A stretch of DNA of 33,650 nucleotides from Glutinoglossum americanum (GCA_020080175.1 JAGHQL010000231.1:1-33650); one strand, 5' to 3'. Shown: positions 23,695 to 33,550, numbered from the stretch's first letter. Numbers and translations are program-made. Notes: generated from the sequence alone by a model not told the origin.

Positions 23695-24463
23695 TTATTG
23701 ACTCCTAGGCGGCGCAAATCTCATTCTGAAATTCTTCTCTATGGTGCCCTTTGGATCAGTCATCCTAATTGCAATGGAACATGAATAGCGACTCCCTTCC
23801 CGAAGCTACTGTCACCGCTCTATATTCTAACCAGGGCCGAGGGAGAATGCACTTACCCTGCCACCTAACCTTGTACAGAAAATCTACCACTACCTCTCCT
23901 TCATGTATAGCAAGCCCATTGAAGTTCTTCCTCACCGCCATTGCCAATTGCTCCTTGCCCACTCTCCGGCGATCTTTCTTGACCGCCATAGTGGGCGAAT
24001 GCCTCCCAATACCCGGATTTGAAAGAACGGTCTGGTTGAGAGAGGATTTGAAGGCGGAAGGGGTAGAAAGACGGTAGGCATGCCGGTAAGCGTGTAAGAT
24101 ACTAGTTGGAATAGACGGCCAAGATATCTACGTCGTAAATACCACAATGTTAGTATACCAGCCGAGATCATCGTGTTGGCATGCTTCATAGGATTGTGAA
24201 AATAGAAGCTCTCGCGGTTTTGCTAACTCCAAACTCACACCACTAATTCCCTCCTGCACTTGCCCGCCATTTGTATCCACCCCTCCACTAGCCGGAGCTA
24301 CCACGTCCTTTACCGAGCTGCCGGGAGGCATTATAGAACTTGTATTCCGGCGGCCTTTGCTTGACGGAGCCGCGATGACAGCACCATTGGCTTGCCTCTC
24401 TTTCTCTTTAGTGCTGGAAGTCTCGGAATCGTCGGGCGCAGCACGCGCTCGTGGCGGCGCCAT
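23695..24463 (-). CDS. SAP30-type Sin3-binding protein of a histone deacetylase complex
   Basis: Three exons, 24463-24239, 24127-23857 and 23738-23695, give 179 residues; introns are 111 and 118 bp. Intron 1 has a perfect TACTAAC branch site. The start MAPPRARAAPDDSE follows the fungal family. The first ~70 residues are Ser/Gly-rich. The Sin3-binding region spans about 80-179: ILHAYRHAYRLSTPSAF, SPTMAVKKDRRRVGKEQLA, AVRKNFNGLAIHE and VVDFLYKVR. The 44-bp last exon supplies the end EKNFRMRFAPPRSQ; its acceptor (CCATAG|AGAAG) is the only one that keeps the frame and this motif. The family bridges Sin3 to Rpd3-type deacetylases in the nucleus. Reading exon 2 alone would miss both ends. Confidence 0.9.
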
Positions 24464-24730
24464 ACTAGGTGCTGAAGGGCGTATTCTGTTTCCTCGGTCG
24501 AGTAGCTTGGCGAGTAGTTTATGATATTTGAGAAACCAGGAACGGGGAAAGAGACCGCAATACATTATGAAGTCAGTCTAGTCTCGCGGAACTTGCCGTT
24601 GTTCATATTGCACACGCGACTGACGCGCGACAAGGAACACCGAGTTCGGATCAAATGCGATTTGGATTTGCAGCAACGCAGTAGTGCACCTACTGGGGTA
24701 TCTACACGTAGAAATACAAGGCTTTAGGAG

Positions 24731-26146
24731 TCAAGCTAGCACCTTGCCAGAAGCTTCAGCTTCCATATCAACATTGCCATCGGAGCCTGGTTCATCTTTT
24801 TCCTGTTGCAGACCCTCCTTACTTCTCTCACCCTCCGCCTCGACCGCTGCAGCAGTAGAGATCTCCCTCGCCATTTCTCCTTCCGCTAGTATCTCTACAA
24901 GCCCTCCAGCCGCCGGCTCTTCATCCCCAATTCTATTAGCTCCCCCGCCCCTTTCCTCCTTGTCACTTTCGTTCCCTATCTGCTTCTCAACCTTCTCCTC
25001 CCCCCCTACCTGCTCCCCCCCTTCAACTAATCCTTCGGCTACTGCTTTGGTCTCTGGCAGCTTCTGTACCGCCAACGACTCGTCTTCTTCCTCCGGAACC
25101 TCCATAGTAGTAGTGAGTAGGGTCGTGGATGGTGTTGACTTGTGGCGTCGAGTGTTGGTAGCTTTGTTGGTATCGATAACTGATCCTTCAGCGGCCTCTT
25201 CGATACTAGTATCCTCGCTACCCTCGATTTTCTTGAACACGACAATTGATGGCTTGAGATGATCATCGAAAGACTTGTCGACATCGATGCCCTCCGCCTC
25301 CGGTGGAACAGTGTAGGTATCTTCTGGGATGAGGCTATAGCGATCGGCCACGGTCTTAAAGAAAACATACAACCCATGCTCATTCTCGGTCTGCCAATAC
25401 ATGCTCCTATGCTGAAACCAGGCGTGTGCGAATATCCGGTAGAGTCTCCGAAAAATATTCGTGAGATGACGCTCACCCTGATGTCTCCCCCCTCCACCCT
25501 CCCCACCCATACCAAGGCTCAAACGGCTTGGAAAATGCTTGCTGCTCGTCAAGATTCCCGCAGCATGGTCAAGCGTGTGGCAACAGTAATCAATTGCGCA
25601 GCAGCTTTTGGGAGGATCGTGCACTGCACAGAGATACTGCCACTCACTTGCGCGCATCTCAGGGCAGGTGGCTGCGCTGCAAGAAGGAGAGTCATTGAAA
25701 AGAGCGACGACAACTAAATTAAGCTTAATAGTCAGGAAGCGAGTAAGTTCGTAAAGCCAGAGACCAGGATCAACGCCAGTAGGAGGTGTTGCCAATATAT
25801 TCGAAGTGTCCCTATTGAGAGCAACAGTATGATCGCTATTTGCAGGATGGGTGTGGAACTTGTGCAATGCTTTCAGGTGTTCTTGGAGCTGAAACGCGGA
25901 TTCGAGCTCACCCAAAGACACCAACGGGGGGCCAGAAGCCATATCTCTAGCCTTAGTACCGGGTCTGATCCTTCGCACAGCGCCAACATCAACATCACCT
26001 TCGATGTCACGATCATGATGACCAGCAGCGTTATCACCGACAGTGGGTGACTTAGGACCAATCTGAACCTCAGTGAACGGAGGAGGACTTGGGAGACGCG
26101 GTGGGTTTAATGGCGAGAGAGGTGTTGGTCTAGTGCCGTTCTCCAT
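24731..26146 (-). CDS. mob3: Mob3/phocein-family protein (STRIPAK component)
   Basis: A single exon of 471 residues starts at the ATG at 26146 (MENGTRPTPLSPL); an in-frame ATG at 26179 adds 11 residues and seems less likely. Residues 1-75 are Pro-rich and disordered. The Mob domain spans about 80-290 with LWLYELTRFLTIKLNLVVVA and the zinc ligands C156, C161 (CSAATC) and H241, H246 (HAWFQH). The fit is to the phocein branch (CPEMRASEWQYLCAVHDPP) rather than Mob1/Mob2. The C-terminal 170 residues are acidic, Glu/Ala/Gly-rich and low complexity. In Neurospora, Sordaria and Aspergillus this protein (MOB3/SipC) belongs to the STRIPAK phosphatase-kinase complex governing hyphal fusion and fruiting-body development. 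It shares a 180-bp divergent promoter region with the Zng1-type gene. Confidence 0.93.
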   Translation of the reverse strand: MENGTRPTPLSPLNPPRLPSPPPFTEVQIGPKSPTVGDNAAGHHDRDIEGDVDVGAVRRIRPGTKARDMASGPPLVSLGELESAFQLQEHLKALHKFHTHPANSDHTVALNRDTSNILATPPTGVDPGLWLYELTRFLTIKLNLVVVALFNDSPSCSAATCPEMRASEWQYLCAVHDPPKSCCAIDYCCHTLDHAAGILTSSKHFPSRLSLGMGGEGGGGRHQGERHLTNIFRRLYRIFAHAWFQHRSMYWQTENEHGLYVFFKTVADRYSLIPEDTYTVPPEAEGIDVDKSFDDHLKPSIVVFKKIEGSEDTSIEEAAEGSVIDTNKATNTRRHKSTPSTTLLTTTMEVPEEEDESLAVQKLPETKAVAEGLVEGGEQVGGEEKVEKQIGNESDKEERGGGANRIGDEEPAAGGLVEILAEGEMAREISTAAAVEAEGERSKEGLQQEKDEPGSDGNVDMEAEASGKVLA

Positions 26147-26326
26147 GCTAAGGATCAACGAAAATCTAGCAACGATCAATTATCAGTGTGGTTGCTATTC
26201 GTGATAGATGGCAGGCTGCGGTAAGTTCCGGCTAATCGTGATTACTTAATCAGCGAGGCGACAAATCATTGCAGCGCAGATATTAACACCATCTACTTCC
26301 TATCCACAAACGCGCATCAGTAAGAA
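26147..26326. promoter_or_regulatory. Bidirectional promoter between mob3 and zng1
   Basis: Only 180 bp separates the two divergent start codons, so both promoters and leaders must fit here or overlap the genes. No TATA box or named operator could be assigned with confidence. Confidence 0.6.
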
Positions 26327-27932
26327 ATGAATCTAAATGTGGATGCGGATGCGGTCATGCTTACAGACGAGAGTGATCCACCTCTTCTGATTGAAATTAA
26401 CGATGCTCGAGATACTATGCAAGATGCTCTCGGTGCGGAATTGGCTGATCTGAACCTCAGAAAAGTCCCCATCACCATCGTCACAGGTTAAATCCCCGGG
26501 CCCCACTCGTCTGGTGACTGCGGTATCATAGACCAGCCAGTAACGAAGGCTGAATAGGTTACCTGGGCGCTGGCAAAACTACCCTTCTTAATTACATCCT
26601 TGGCGAACAGCATGGGAAACGGATAGCGGTGATATTGAATGGTCTGCCCAAACCATTCCTCGGTTTCTTCCACAATCTTTCTTACTTCTTCCCTACTAAC
26701 CTTGTTGTAACCAGAGTTCGGCGATTGTATGTATAGGCCAGAGAAGCCAGTGAACACGGCATATCTCTGACAATTCGTCCAGCGGCCGATATTGAAAAGG
26801 CTCTTACCGTGAATAAGGATGGCCAGCAAGTAGAAGAATGGCTTGAGCTGGCGAACGGCTGTATTTGCTGCTCTGTTAAGTCAGTTTGCCTACTTACCAT
26901 ATATCCCATAGGTAAGACTAACAACAAAAAATTAGAGACTCAGGGGTGAACGCTATCGAGTCGCTCATGGAGCGGCGGGGCGCCTTTGACTACATTCTTC
27001 TTGAAACTACTGGACTGGCGGATCCTGGTAATATTGCGCCCATGTTTTGGGTGGATGAGGGACTAGGAAGCACCATCTACCTCGACGGCATAGTGACACT
27101 TGTGGATGCCCGGAACATACTCCGCAGCCTTGATGAACAGCCCCCCAGGAACGTAGAACATGGAGATCATAAAGGCCCATCGCTGACAACAGCACATTTA
27201 CAGATATCGCATGCAGATGTGATTGTGATCAACAAAAGCGACCTCGTGGCCGCAGAGCAAATCCGAGATGTGGGGGAGAGAATTAGGGCCATCAACGGAC
27301 TGGCTAAGGTCCATGTCACCCACCACTCACGCCTCCCACAACTTAACGGTTTGATTCTTGACCTGCACGCCTATGATGATGTCAGTTCATTGGATACTGC
27401 AGATGTTGGTCACAGCCACCTAGATCCTGTAAGCAAACTTTTTGCGTTGTTTCCGTAGCAGCAATATATCGCCTCGGCTAATACATTGTATCATATTCAG
27501 GCGATATCAACCATTGCTTTAACCATGCCCTGTATCACACCTCTCCAGCTAGAAGGTCTCGATGCATGGCTTCAAAGCGTCCTGTGGGATTCGGCACTTC
27601 CGACGGAGTCCCCCATTTCGAACCGTCGAGAATCCGGAGCAGGGCATTCGGGCTTTGAGGTGCATCGCCTCAAAGGCCGTGTATGTTTAACAGATGGCTC
27701 GACCAAAATGGTGCAAGGCGTTCGAGAAGTTTTTGAGATTCTGGACACTAGTGATCGCTCTACACAGACAAAACCAGACTCCGGTCAGGTATCTAGCTGC
27801 CCACAGAAGCCCGATATGGGGAAGATCGTGTTGATTGGGCGAGGGCTGGATGGAAGAAATTGGGGGGCCAGCCTCACCACTACCATAGGAAAATATGCTC
27901 ACAGCGTCACCAATGTTAGTCAGCCGGATTAG
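26327..27932 (+). CDS. zng1: Zng1/CBWD-type zinc-regulated GTPase (COG0523 metallochaperone)
   Basis: Six exons, 26327-26486, 26558-26641, 26715-26726, 26783-26879, 26936-27428 and 27501-27932, give 425 residues; introns are 56-73 bp. Walker A GYLGAGKT (54-61) is split by intron 1. The 12-bp exon 3 supplies most of E-F-G-D-S in the conserved NEFGD (81-85). The metal-binding CxCC motif is NGCICCSVK (C112, C114, C115). [11 protein letters not shown] and VINKSDLV follow, and the C-terminal domain contains [10 protein letters not shown] and KIVLIGRGL. Zng1 proteins use GTP hydrolysis to hand zinc to methionine aminopeptidase 1. The N-terminal segment reads [11 protein letters not shown] and lacks the cysteine of the CPELVPI docking motif of the human protein. 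The last ~20 residues look divergent. A rearranged copy of exon 4 lies just after the stop. Confidence 0.93.
26715..26726 (+). other. 12-bp micro-exon of zng1
   Basis: The bases AGTTCGGCGATT are flanked by CCAG and GTATGT. They complete the codons for E82 through S86. Intron 2 has a clear CTACTAAC branch site but a weak GTCTGC donor. Skipping the exon keeps the frame but deletes EFGD, which is conserved across the family. Confidence 0.85.
26779..26843 (+). repeat. zng1 exon-4 segment duplicated downstream (copy 1)
   Basis: Block A (26779-26824) spans the last four bases of intron 3 and the first 42 bases of exon 4. Block B (26827-26843) follows after two bases. Both recur at 27940-28002, A inverted and B direct. 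Confidence 0.9.
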
Positions 27933-27939
27933 GTGGAGA

Positions 27940-28002
27940 CAAGTAGAAGAATGGCTGGCCACCCTTATTCACGATAAGAGCCCTTTCAATACCGGCCGCT
28001 GG
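27940..28002 (+). repeat. Rearranged copy of zng1 exon-4 segment (copy 2), in the 3' flank
   Basis: 27940-27956 is an exact 17-bp direct copy of 26827-26843. It is joined directly to 27957-28002, an inverted copy of 26779-26824 with 42 of 46 positions matching. The block starts 7 bases after the zng1 stop codon, so it is probably in the 3' untranslated region. Confidence 0.9.
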
Positions 28003-28651
28003 TGTCCGGGGCTCGAATTTTCAATTCGTGCCGGTGGCAGCCATGATAGAGCATTCATTTTATGGAATGGAGAAGGCTCTCTAACCATTGACTACGAAAC
28101 TTTCCGGCCCCATCAGAGCTTCATAACGCACCCCACTAACGAAAACATGACTGCTTAGTTTTAAATACATACCTCACTTATCGCACGCTCCATTGAACCA
28201 TAACACCTATTGTGTTACAAAACTCGGGATGCGATTCCTAGAATAGCTAGCCTACTTAAACTATCTAGCACAAACACTAGAAAAGAGATCACTCCTTACC
28301 ATATGTCCTCGTATGTTTCGTGACAGGATTTCTTGGGCATTACGGTTGGCTAACATGGGGCTCTTGCACTAGACTCATGCGACATATCAAGGATAAGAAG
28401 GCCCGCGAAATTTCACAATTACAGACTCAGGGGTCCAGAAAATGCATCGCCGAGGCTCGGCACAACACGCGGAGGAAAGGTGTCACGATCTAAGAGAGTT
28501 AAGAACGGAGTGCAACTAGTCACGCAGACGGAACTTGTATGGCGTTAACGATTGACCGTAAAATAAATCCAGAAAGCTTCCAAGAAATCAAAAAGTGCAT
28601 AAAAGGCCCACGACTAGCAAAAATAGCGGCGCAATTGTCAGCATTAGACGG
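28003..28651. other. Convergent intergenic region zng1 / MOSC gene
   Basis: A frame continuing from the repeat copy runs to 28158 with no domain, probably by chance. AT-rich sequence at 28158-28290 and AATAAATC near 28562 could serve 3'-end formation on the plus strand. Nothing else was identified. Confidence 0.45.
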
Positions 28652-30162
28652 TCACTGTCCCAGGAAATAGTGATCTCCTCTTTCATCAACGTAGATTTTG
28701 TCGCCAACTCGTATCTCACTCACTAGCACTCAAATTAGCTAAAACAATCAACCTTAGACAAAGGAATTCATATTGCAAGCTTACGTTCTGCATATGGGAC
28801 CATCTGCATTCCCATACAAGCATTCATCCTCGCTCCCTCGTCGATACATCTGAAGCTCCTCAAGGTTCGATCTGGTTCCGAGGTGTGCTTCACACCAGAT
28901 TCCTGGTCTACGTTCGGGAGTTTGCATCTTGTAGCCCGACAGGAAACGTGGTATTGATATGACCCTATACGGATCTTCTTCCAGGAATCTTCATCATAGC
29001 GCTTTGGGCCGGTGACTGTATGCGATTCAGTCAATAGGAAAGAGATAAACAGTCACGAAGGGGAAAGAGCTTACTTATAATATTTGGTCTGAAACGGAGG
29101 GCACTGAACCTTGGGATCTCCCCCACAATCATCTTGCCCACATCCCGTGCGCTTGCAAGATTAATTATGTGCAGAGCGTACTTTCGTTCTCATCAGTCTT
29201 GGGGTGATGGGAAGGCCAGGGAGAAACGCCAGACGGGACAGCAAAGAGCCAGAGACGCTCACCGTATCGGCGAATCCAATTACAGGCTGCCAGCCTAATT
29301 CTTCCTTTCTCGGTGCGCATCTGAAAATTTCTCTCTCTTTCCCTAGTATCACCCTGAACAACGCCAGCGGGTTCCTCACGCCCAGGAAGTACTTGAGCTC
29401 TGCAGGTAAATCAACCGACATATTAAGGCCCACTGGAGAGTCCTTCCATATCTTCATCGTCTCCACAGTATACCCCTTTTGCGTGGCTATGTCAGGAGGT
29501 GGGTTTAACGGAATCCTGAACGACATTTCCGGCTCCCCCCCTATCAAGGCAGCGCCCAGCCCTGATAAAAATCCTCTCCAACCGTCCTTGGCATAAGGAA
29601 ATGTGATGATGAGGATTCCTCCGGATAGCACCTCAAAAGCCTTCGCGGAGTAGTTTTTTGAAGAAGAGTCAGGAACCCAGAGCTCCGTCTTGACTCGCGC
29701 TAAAAGGGGAAACTGTCGCTGGGTAATGAACTCCCACTGGTGCGCGGCCATTTCTGACTCCGGAGACTCCTTCGACACAGGGAAAGGACTTTTCAGTTGG
29801 GCAAACGAGAATTGGCGGTCGTATTGCATTCCAGTTTTCAATACGCTTCCCCTATTCAGCTCGATCCCTTTACAGCTCTTCACCGGATAAATCCATAAGC
29901 TCTTCACCTTCCATTCATGTGAATCCGGCGGACCACCGTCATCATATTTACTGTCGAATTGGTCTGCTAAACGGCTTTTTACCCTCAAGCCAAGCTTCCG
30001 GCAGCCTTTGGGAGCAAACCGCTTAGAGTTTCGGGAGAGAAGCTCAAAGGCCAATAAAGCAACGATTGGTCCAATACAGGTTGTAAAAATGATAGTAAGG
30101 GCAGCAGAGTTAGATAGTTGAAGCCTGGGAATGAAGCCCAGTCCCAAGTTCGCAGACACCAT
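28652..30162 (-). CDS. Membrane-anchored MOSC-domain protein (mARC-like molybdenum cofactor enzyme)
   Basis: Four exons, 30162-29263, 29180-29075, 29015-28785 and 28722-28652, give 435 residues; introns are 82, 59 and 62 bp. The start MVSANLGLGF puts a hydrophobic segment at about 19-42, a likely N-terminal anchor. The MOSC N-terminal barrel begins with SLWIYPVKSCKGIEL (88-102). The MOSC domain includes VIGFADTYALHIINLASARDV, split by intron 1, and RATRCKLPNVD with the conserved candidate Mo-ligand C366, then MNACMGMQMVP and IRVGDKIYVDERGDHYFLGQ at the end. Relatives are mitochondrial amidoxime-reducing components and the Moco-sulfurase C-terminal domain. The physiological substrate in fungi is unclear. 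The gene diverges from the Rad51 paralogue across 218 bp. Confidence 0.92.
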
Positions 30163-30380
30163 TTCTAGCAAAGTGTATCTAGACCCGATGCACAGAATAT
30201 ACAACACCAATCTGACGTCGTGGAGTTGAGGCGTCGGGTGGGCCCCTGACTAATCAAAACCACAAGAACGTCATCCAGTTTGCCTCTTTTGTTTTCGACT
30301 CCCTAATGGACAGTCTGAACATCTCTCCATCGCCGCGTACGTGATCTCGGGTAGTTTCCATATCCATTTCGAACAAGCAA
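30163..30380. promoter_or_regulatory. Bidirectional promoter between MOSC gene and Rad51 paralogue
   Basis: The divergent genes are separated by about 218 bp. A plus-strand ATG at 30306 is in frame with the downstream gene but reaches a stop after 12 codons, and no splice pair joins it in phase. It could be a short upstream open frame in the leader. Confidence 0.55.
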
Positions 30381-31915
30381 TTGACCGATATTTACGTAGA
30401 TCGTTTACCTAGTGTTTCGGCGTCACAAGCTCTACGAAATTCAAGCTGCTCGGCGTCAAAACCACTTCCAACTGGCCTGGATCGACTTGATAGTATCCTG
30501 CAAGATGCGACAGGGCTGCAAGACGGCCGTGGCTCTCAAGCTGGTGGGTTATCGAGAGGCCAGGTGACTGAGATCTACGGACCTCCTGGTGTTGGGAAAT
30601 CCACCCTAGGGTGAGTTTATCTCCAAGGGAAACACGTCGGTTTCTTATTTTTATTTTTACTTTATCTTGTATACCAAGCTCCACCCCCCAATTTTTTTTT
30701 TTAATAGCGCATCACACTGATAGGATATCCTTTGCGTGCTAATTCTGTATATACCATCATTTACAGCATGCAAATATGTGCAAATGCTTTGAGAGCTGGA
30801 GAGGCTGTCGTATGGGTAGGTTAGTGCGTTATTATTTCATTCTTCAACAATGGGCGCAACTACTGTTAGCCTCAGCTCCATAAACCGTCCTTGCAACCAA
30901 GAGCTTGTTTAGAATTACACATCTGCGTTTCTAGTTTTTTTTTTTTCTCATCCTCTGATCATGGCGTCCCGCAGACACCTCATTCGCGCTACCAGGACCT
31001 CGTCTGCAAGAAATCCTCACAGCCGCCATCAACCCAAGTCTCAAAGCTTCACAACCGTCCCAACTCCTAGACCAAAGTTTACAAGATCTCTTAGATAACT
31101 TTCATCATTTCAACGCACCCACCCTCTCACATATATTAGCACTTTTACTCCATCCAGCTCCATCTTTCCCTCCAATGAAGACGGGTTTAATCGTAGTTGA
31201 TGCAATTTCAACACTATTCGGTTCTGAATTTCCACGGCTTACTGGGGAAGGGGGTCGGGGATGCAAGGACAACGAGACACTCCTAAAACGGAAGAACGAC
31301 CATTCCCAGTGGTTATCTTCGAGGAAATGGGCGGTCATCGGAGACTTCATCTCGAAGATCGGTAGATTAGCTGCGGTCAGGGACGTTGCAATCCTTCTTA
31401 TCAGTCAGACCAAGATGAAGGTGCAAACAGGTGCTGGAGCTGTCCTTCTTTCGTCCATCTCGTCATCGGTCTGGGATGTTAATATCGCAAACCAAATTTT
31501 CTTATTCCGAGATAACCCACCACAGACTCGGGATGGTGAGGGCGAAGAGAAGGCTCTCAACTCTGGAAAGCTTAGATTCGCTGGTGTCCTGAGGAGCAGA
31601 GGAGTCGTCTCCAGTGACGGGGTATTAGGGAGGGTTGTGCCGTTTGTGATAGAGGAGGTAATTTTGCCACCCGTCTTCTTTCAATAGCCCACTACTAAGA
31701 TAGATGACATGTAATCCTAGAAAGGCATTAGGGGTGTCGAAATCGCCATGCCTTCTCCGGACGTCAACCAGCTACCGGCCATGCCAGTTATCCTTAAGAG
31801 GAAGCACGATGAGATAACGAATAGCGGGTCCGAAGATGATGAATACGGATGGGACTCTGACGACGAAATCCCCGCCGAAGATGACCCAACCGATGTATTC
31901 GGAGAGCCAAAATAG
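30381..31915 (+). CDS. Rad51 paralogue (RecA-like recombination mediator, Rad55/Rad57 type)
   Basis: Exons from 30381 to 30610, 30767-30819, 30975-31657 and 31721-31915 join in phase to about 386 residues; introns are 156, 155 and 63 bp. The RecA core shows Walker A GPPGVGKS (67-74) and Walker B LIVVD (166-170), followed by AILLISQTKMKV and WDVNIANQIFLFRD in the L2/core region. The C-terminus is acidic (EDDEYGWDSDDE). There is no N-terminal helix-hairpin domain, which favours a Rad55-like protein over Rad51 or Rad57. Such paralogues help load Rad51 on single-stranded DNA. The 5' end is unsettled: exon 1 has no in-frame ATG. The coordinate given is a TTG where MTDIYVDRLPSVSASQAL would begin; a short upstream coding exon is the alternative. 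Confidence 0.8.
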
Positions 31916-32826
31916 CGGGGCGTGAGAGTTTGGCTTTTTTTTTTTTTTCTAAATTATTTTAAATTATCTTTCTGGAGCCTCTACGCCGATGTCGGCGTTT
32001 CTGGATTGGTCCCACGCCGTGCCTGTTTGAGGGGGACCAGAGATAGCACTGCGGTCAGGGACAAAATGAGAGTATAAATCCCCGTATGAAGCATGAGGCA
32101 GAAAGTGACCTCGTCCAAGCGTAGTGGTATGTATGTTAGAGTACAGCGCAAGGGAGGTCCTGTGGAGAGAGAAGGGATTGCAATCAAGGCCTTGAGCAGG
32201 GGCACCCGATAAGCACTTTGCCCGACCCCCAATCCTTCAGGGGTTGAACGGGCCGTTTCGACACTGGTCACTCCGCGATCTTAGCGGGGAAGGGGGAGAG
32301 GGGCTCGTGGAAACGTTTGCTATATATGGAGAGCGGAGTACGTGCCAACAGTTCAGGCGGGGCTCCCGTCAAGTTTGGAACCGTGCACGGCACGTGGTCT
32401 GCATTGGAAGAGGGAGTTGTTTAGCGTGCTCGTAGCGCACACCCCACAATAACATTACCCCATATTTACACGACGCGTCGTATTGGAGAGCACTGAACTT
32501 CTCCCACGCACGGATTCCAGACTGACACGTTTCGTTCGGCATCCCCCCATCACATGTCGGGGGAGGGGCGTTTGGGATGGACTCGGCGCATCGGCAGAGT
32601 CAGGAAGAGGAAAGGGATCCTCGACGGGTAAGTTTGCTGCTTTGCAATGTGATATCAGAAAACCCCACCATCATCCAATCTCCATTGTTTTTGAGGTCCC
32701 ACCGTCCTTCCTTTTCTTTCCCTTTTCCCCCTTGCGGCGGCAGCAGCAGCCCATGCACACATGGGCAACGGAAACACGGTCCTGCAGAGAAATTTAGAGT
32801 TTGCGTTTTTGATCTGCCGGCGTGAG

Positions 32827-32870
32827 AAAGAGGGAGGGAGGGGGAGAGGGAGAGGGAGAGGGAGAGGGAG
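32827..32870 (+). repeat. GGGAGA-type purine microsatellite
   Basis: An all-purine tract of GGGA and GGGAGA repeats about 44 bp long. Such mirror-repeat purine DNA can form triplexes. Confidence 0.85.
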
Positions 32871-33176
32871 ATGGTAAGCGGAACTAGACGGAAAAGACGG
32901 GTACCATGGGGTTTTGGAGCAGGACGAGATCGCTCCGGTCGTGTGATTTCTACCCGCGAAGATCGGAAGCAAGGGGAGAAGGGGAAAACCGAGAAAAATA
33001 GAGGAGAGACCGCCGCGACAACGCACCAACCACACACAGCCTTATCTGCTGTTGTGGTTGTTATCGCATTCCCTTTCCACCACGGACCGTTGAAAATTAA
33101 AAATTAAAAAAAGAAGCCCCCCCGGGCCCAGCCTAAACATGAATACGGAAAGGCAAGTACAGAATATGGAGTATGA

Positions 33177-33210
33177 GAATAAAAATAAAAACAAAAATAA
33201 AAAAAATAAA
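33177..33210 (+). repeat. A-rich AAAAAT/AAAAAC tract
   Basis: Short runs of A are interrupted by single T or C. A similar A/C-interrupted tract recurs at 33354-33391. Confidence 0.8.
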
Positions 33211-33260
33211 CCCTCACCTCATCTCCAAGAAATCCGGGGAAAATCCCACACCTCTCCCCA

Positions 33261-33282
33261 TTCTTCTTCTTCTTCTTCTTCT
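33261..33282 (+). repeat. (TTC)n microsatellite
   Basis: Seven TTC units are visible. An (ACGC)n run lies at about 33434-33450. Confidence 0.85.
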
Positions 33283-33550
33283 CCCTCTCTTCAGGCGACA
33301 ACAACGACACGCCCAACGCCGCGCGGTCCGCGACGGACGGTAAACGAAGAAAGGAAAAAAACAAAAAACAAAAACAAAAAACAAAAAAAAACGAAACGAA
33401 CGGTCCGGCAGCGCATGACGAACTCCAAACGCCGCACGCACGCACGCACGCCCCCCCAAAAAAAAAAAAAAAGAAAAGGATGAGATGAGATGAGATGGAT
33501 AGAGCAAACCGGATTTCCGTTCTCCCTTCCTTGGTCGTTTCGCTCTGTCC

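Noticed and set aside
27895-28158. Plus-strand frame of 87 codons overlapping the zng1 end
   Set aside because: Its first part is just the rearranged exon-4 repeat read in another frame; the rest shows no homology I recognise.
32871-33483. Lys/Arg/Thr-rich and Phe/Ser-rich frames near the window end
   Set aside because: They translate purine tracts, A-rich repeats and microsatellites; no domain or conservation signal.
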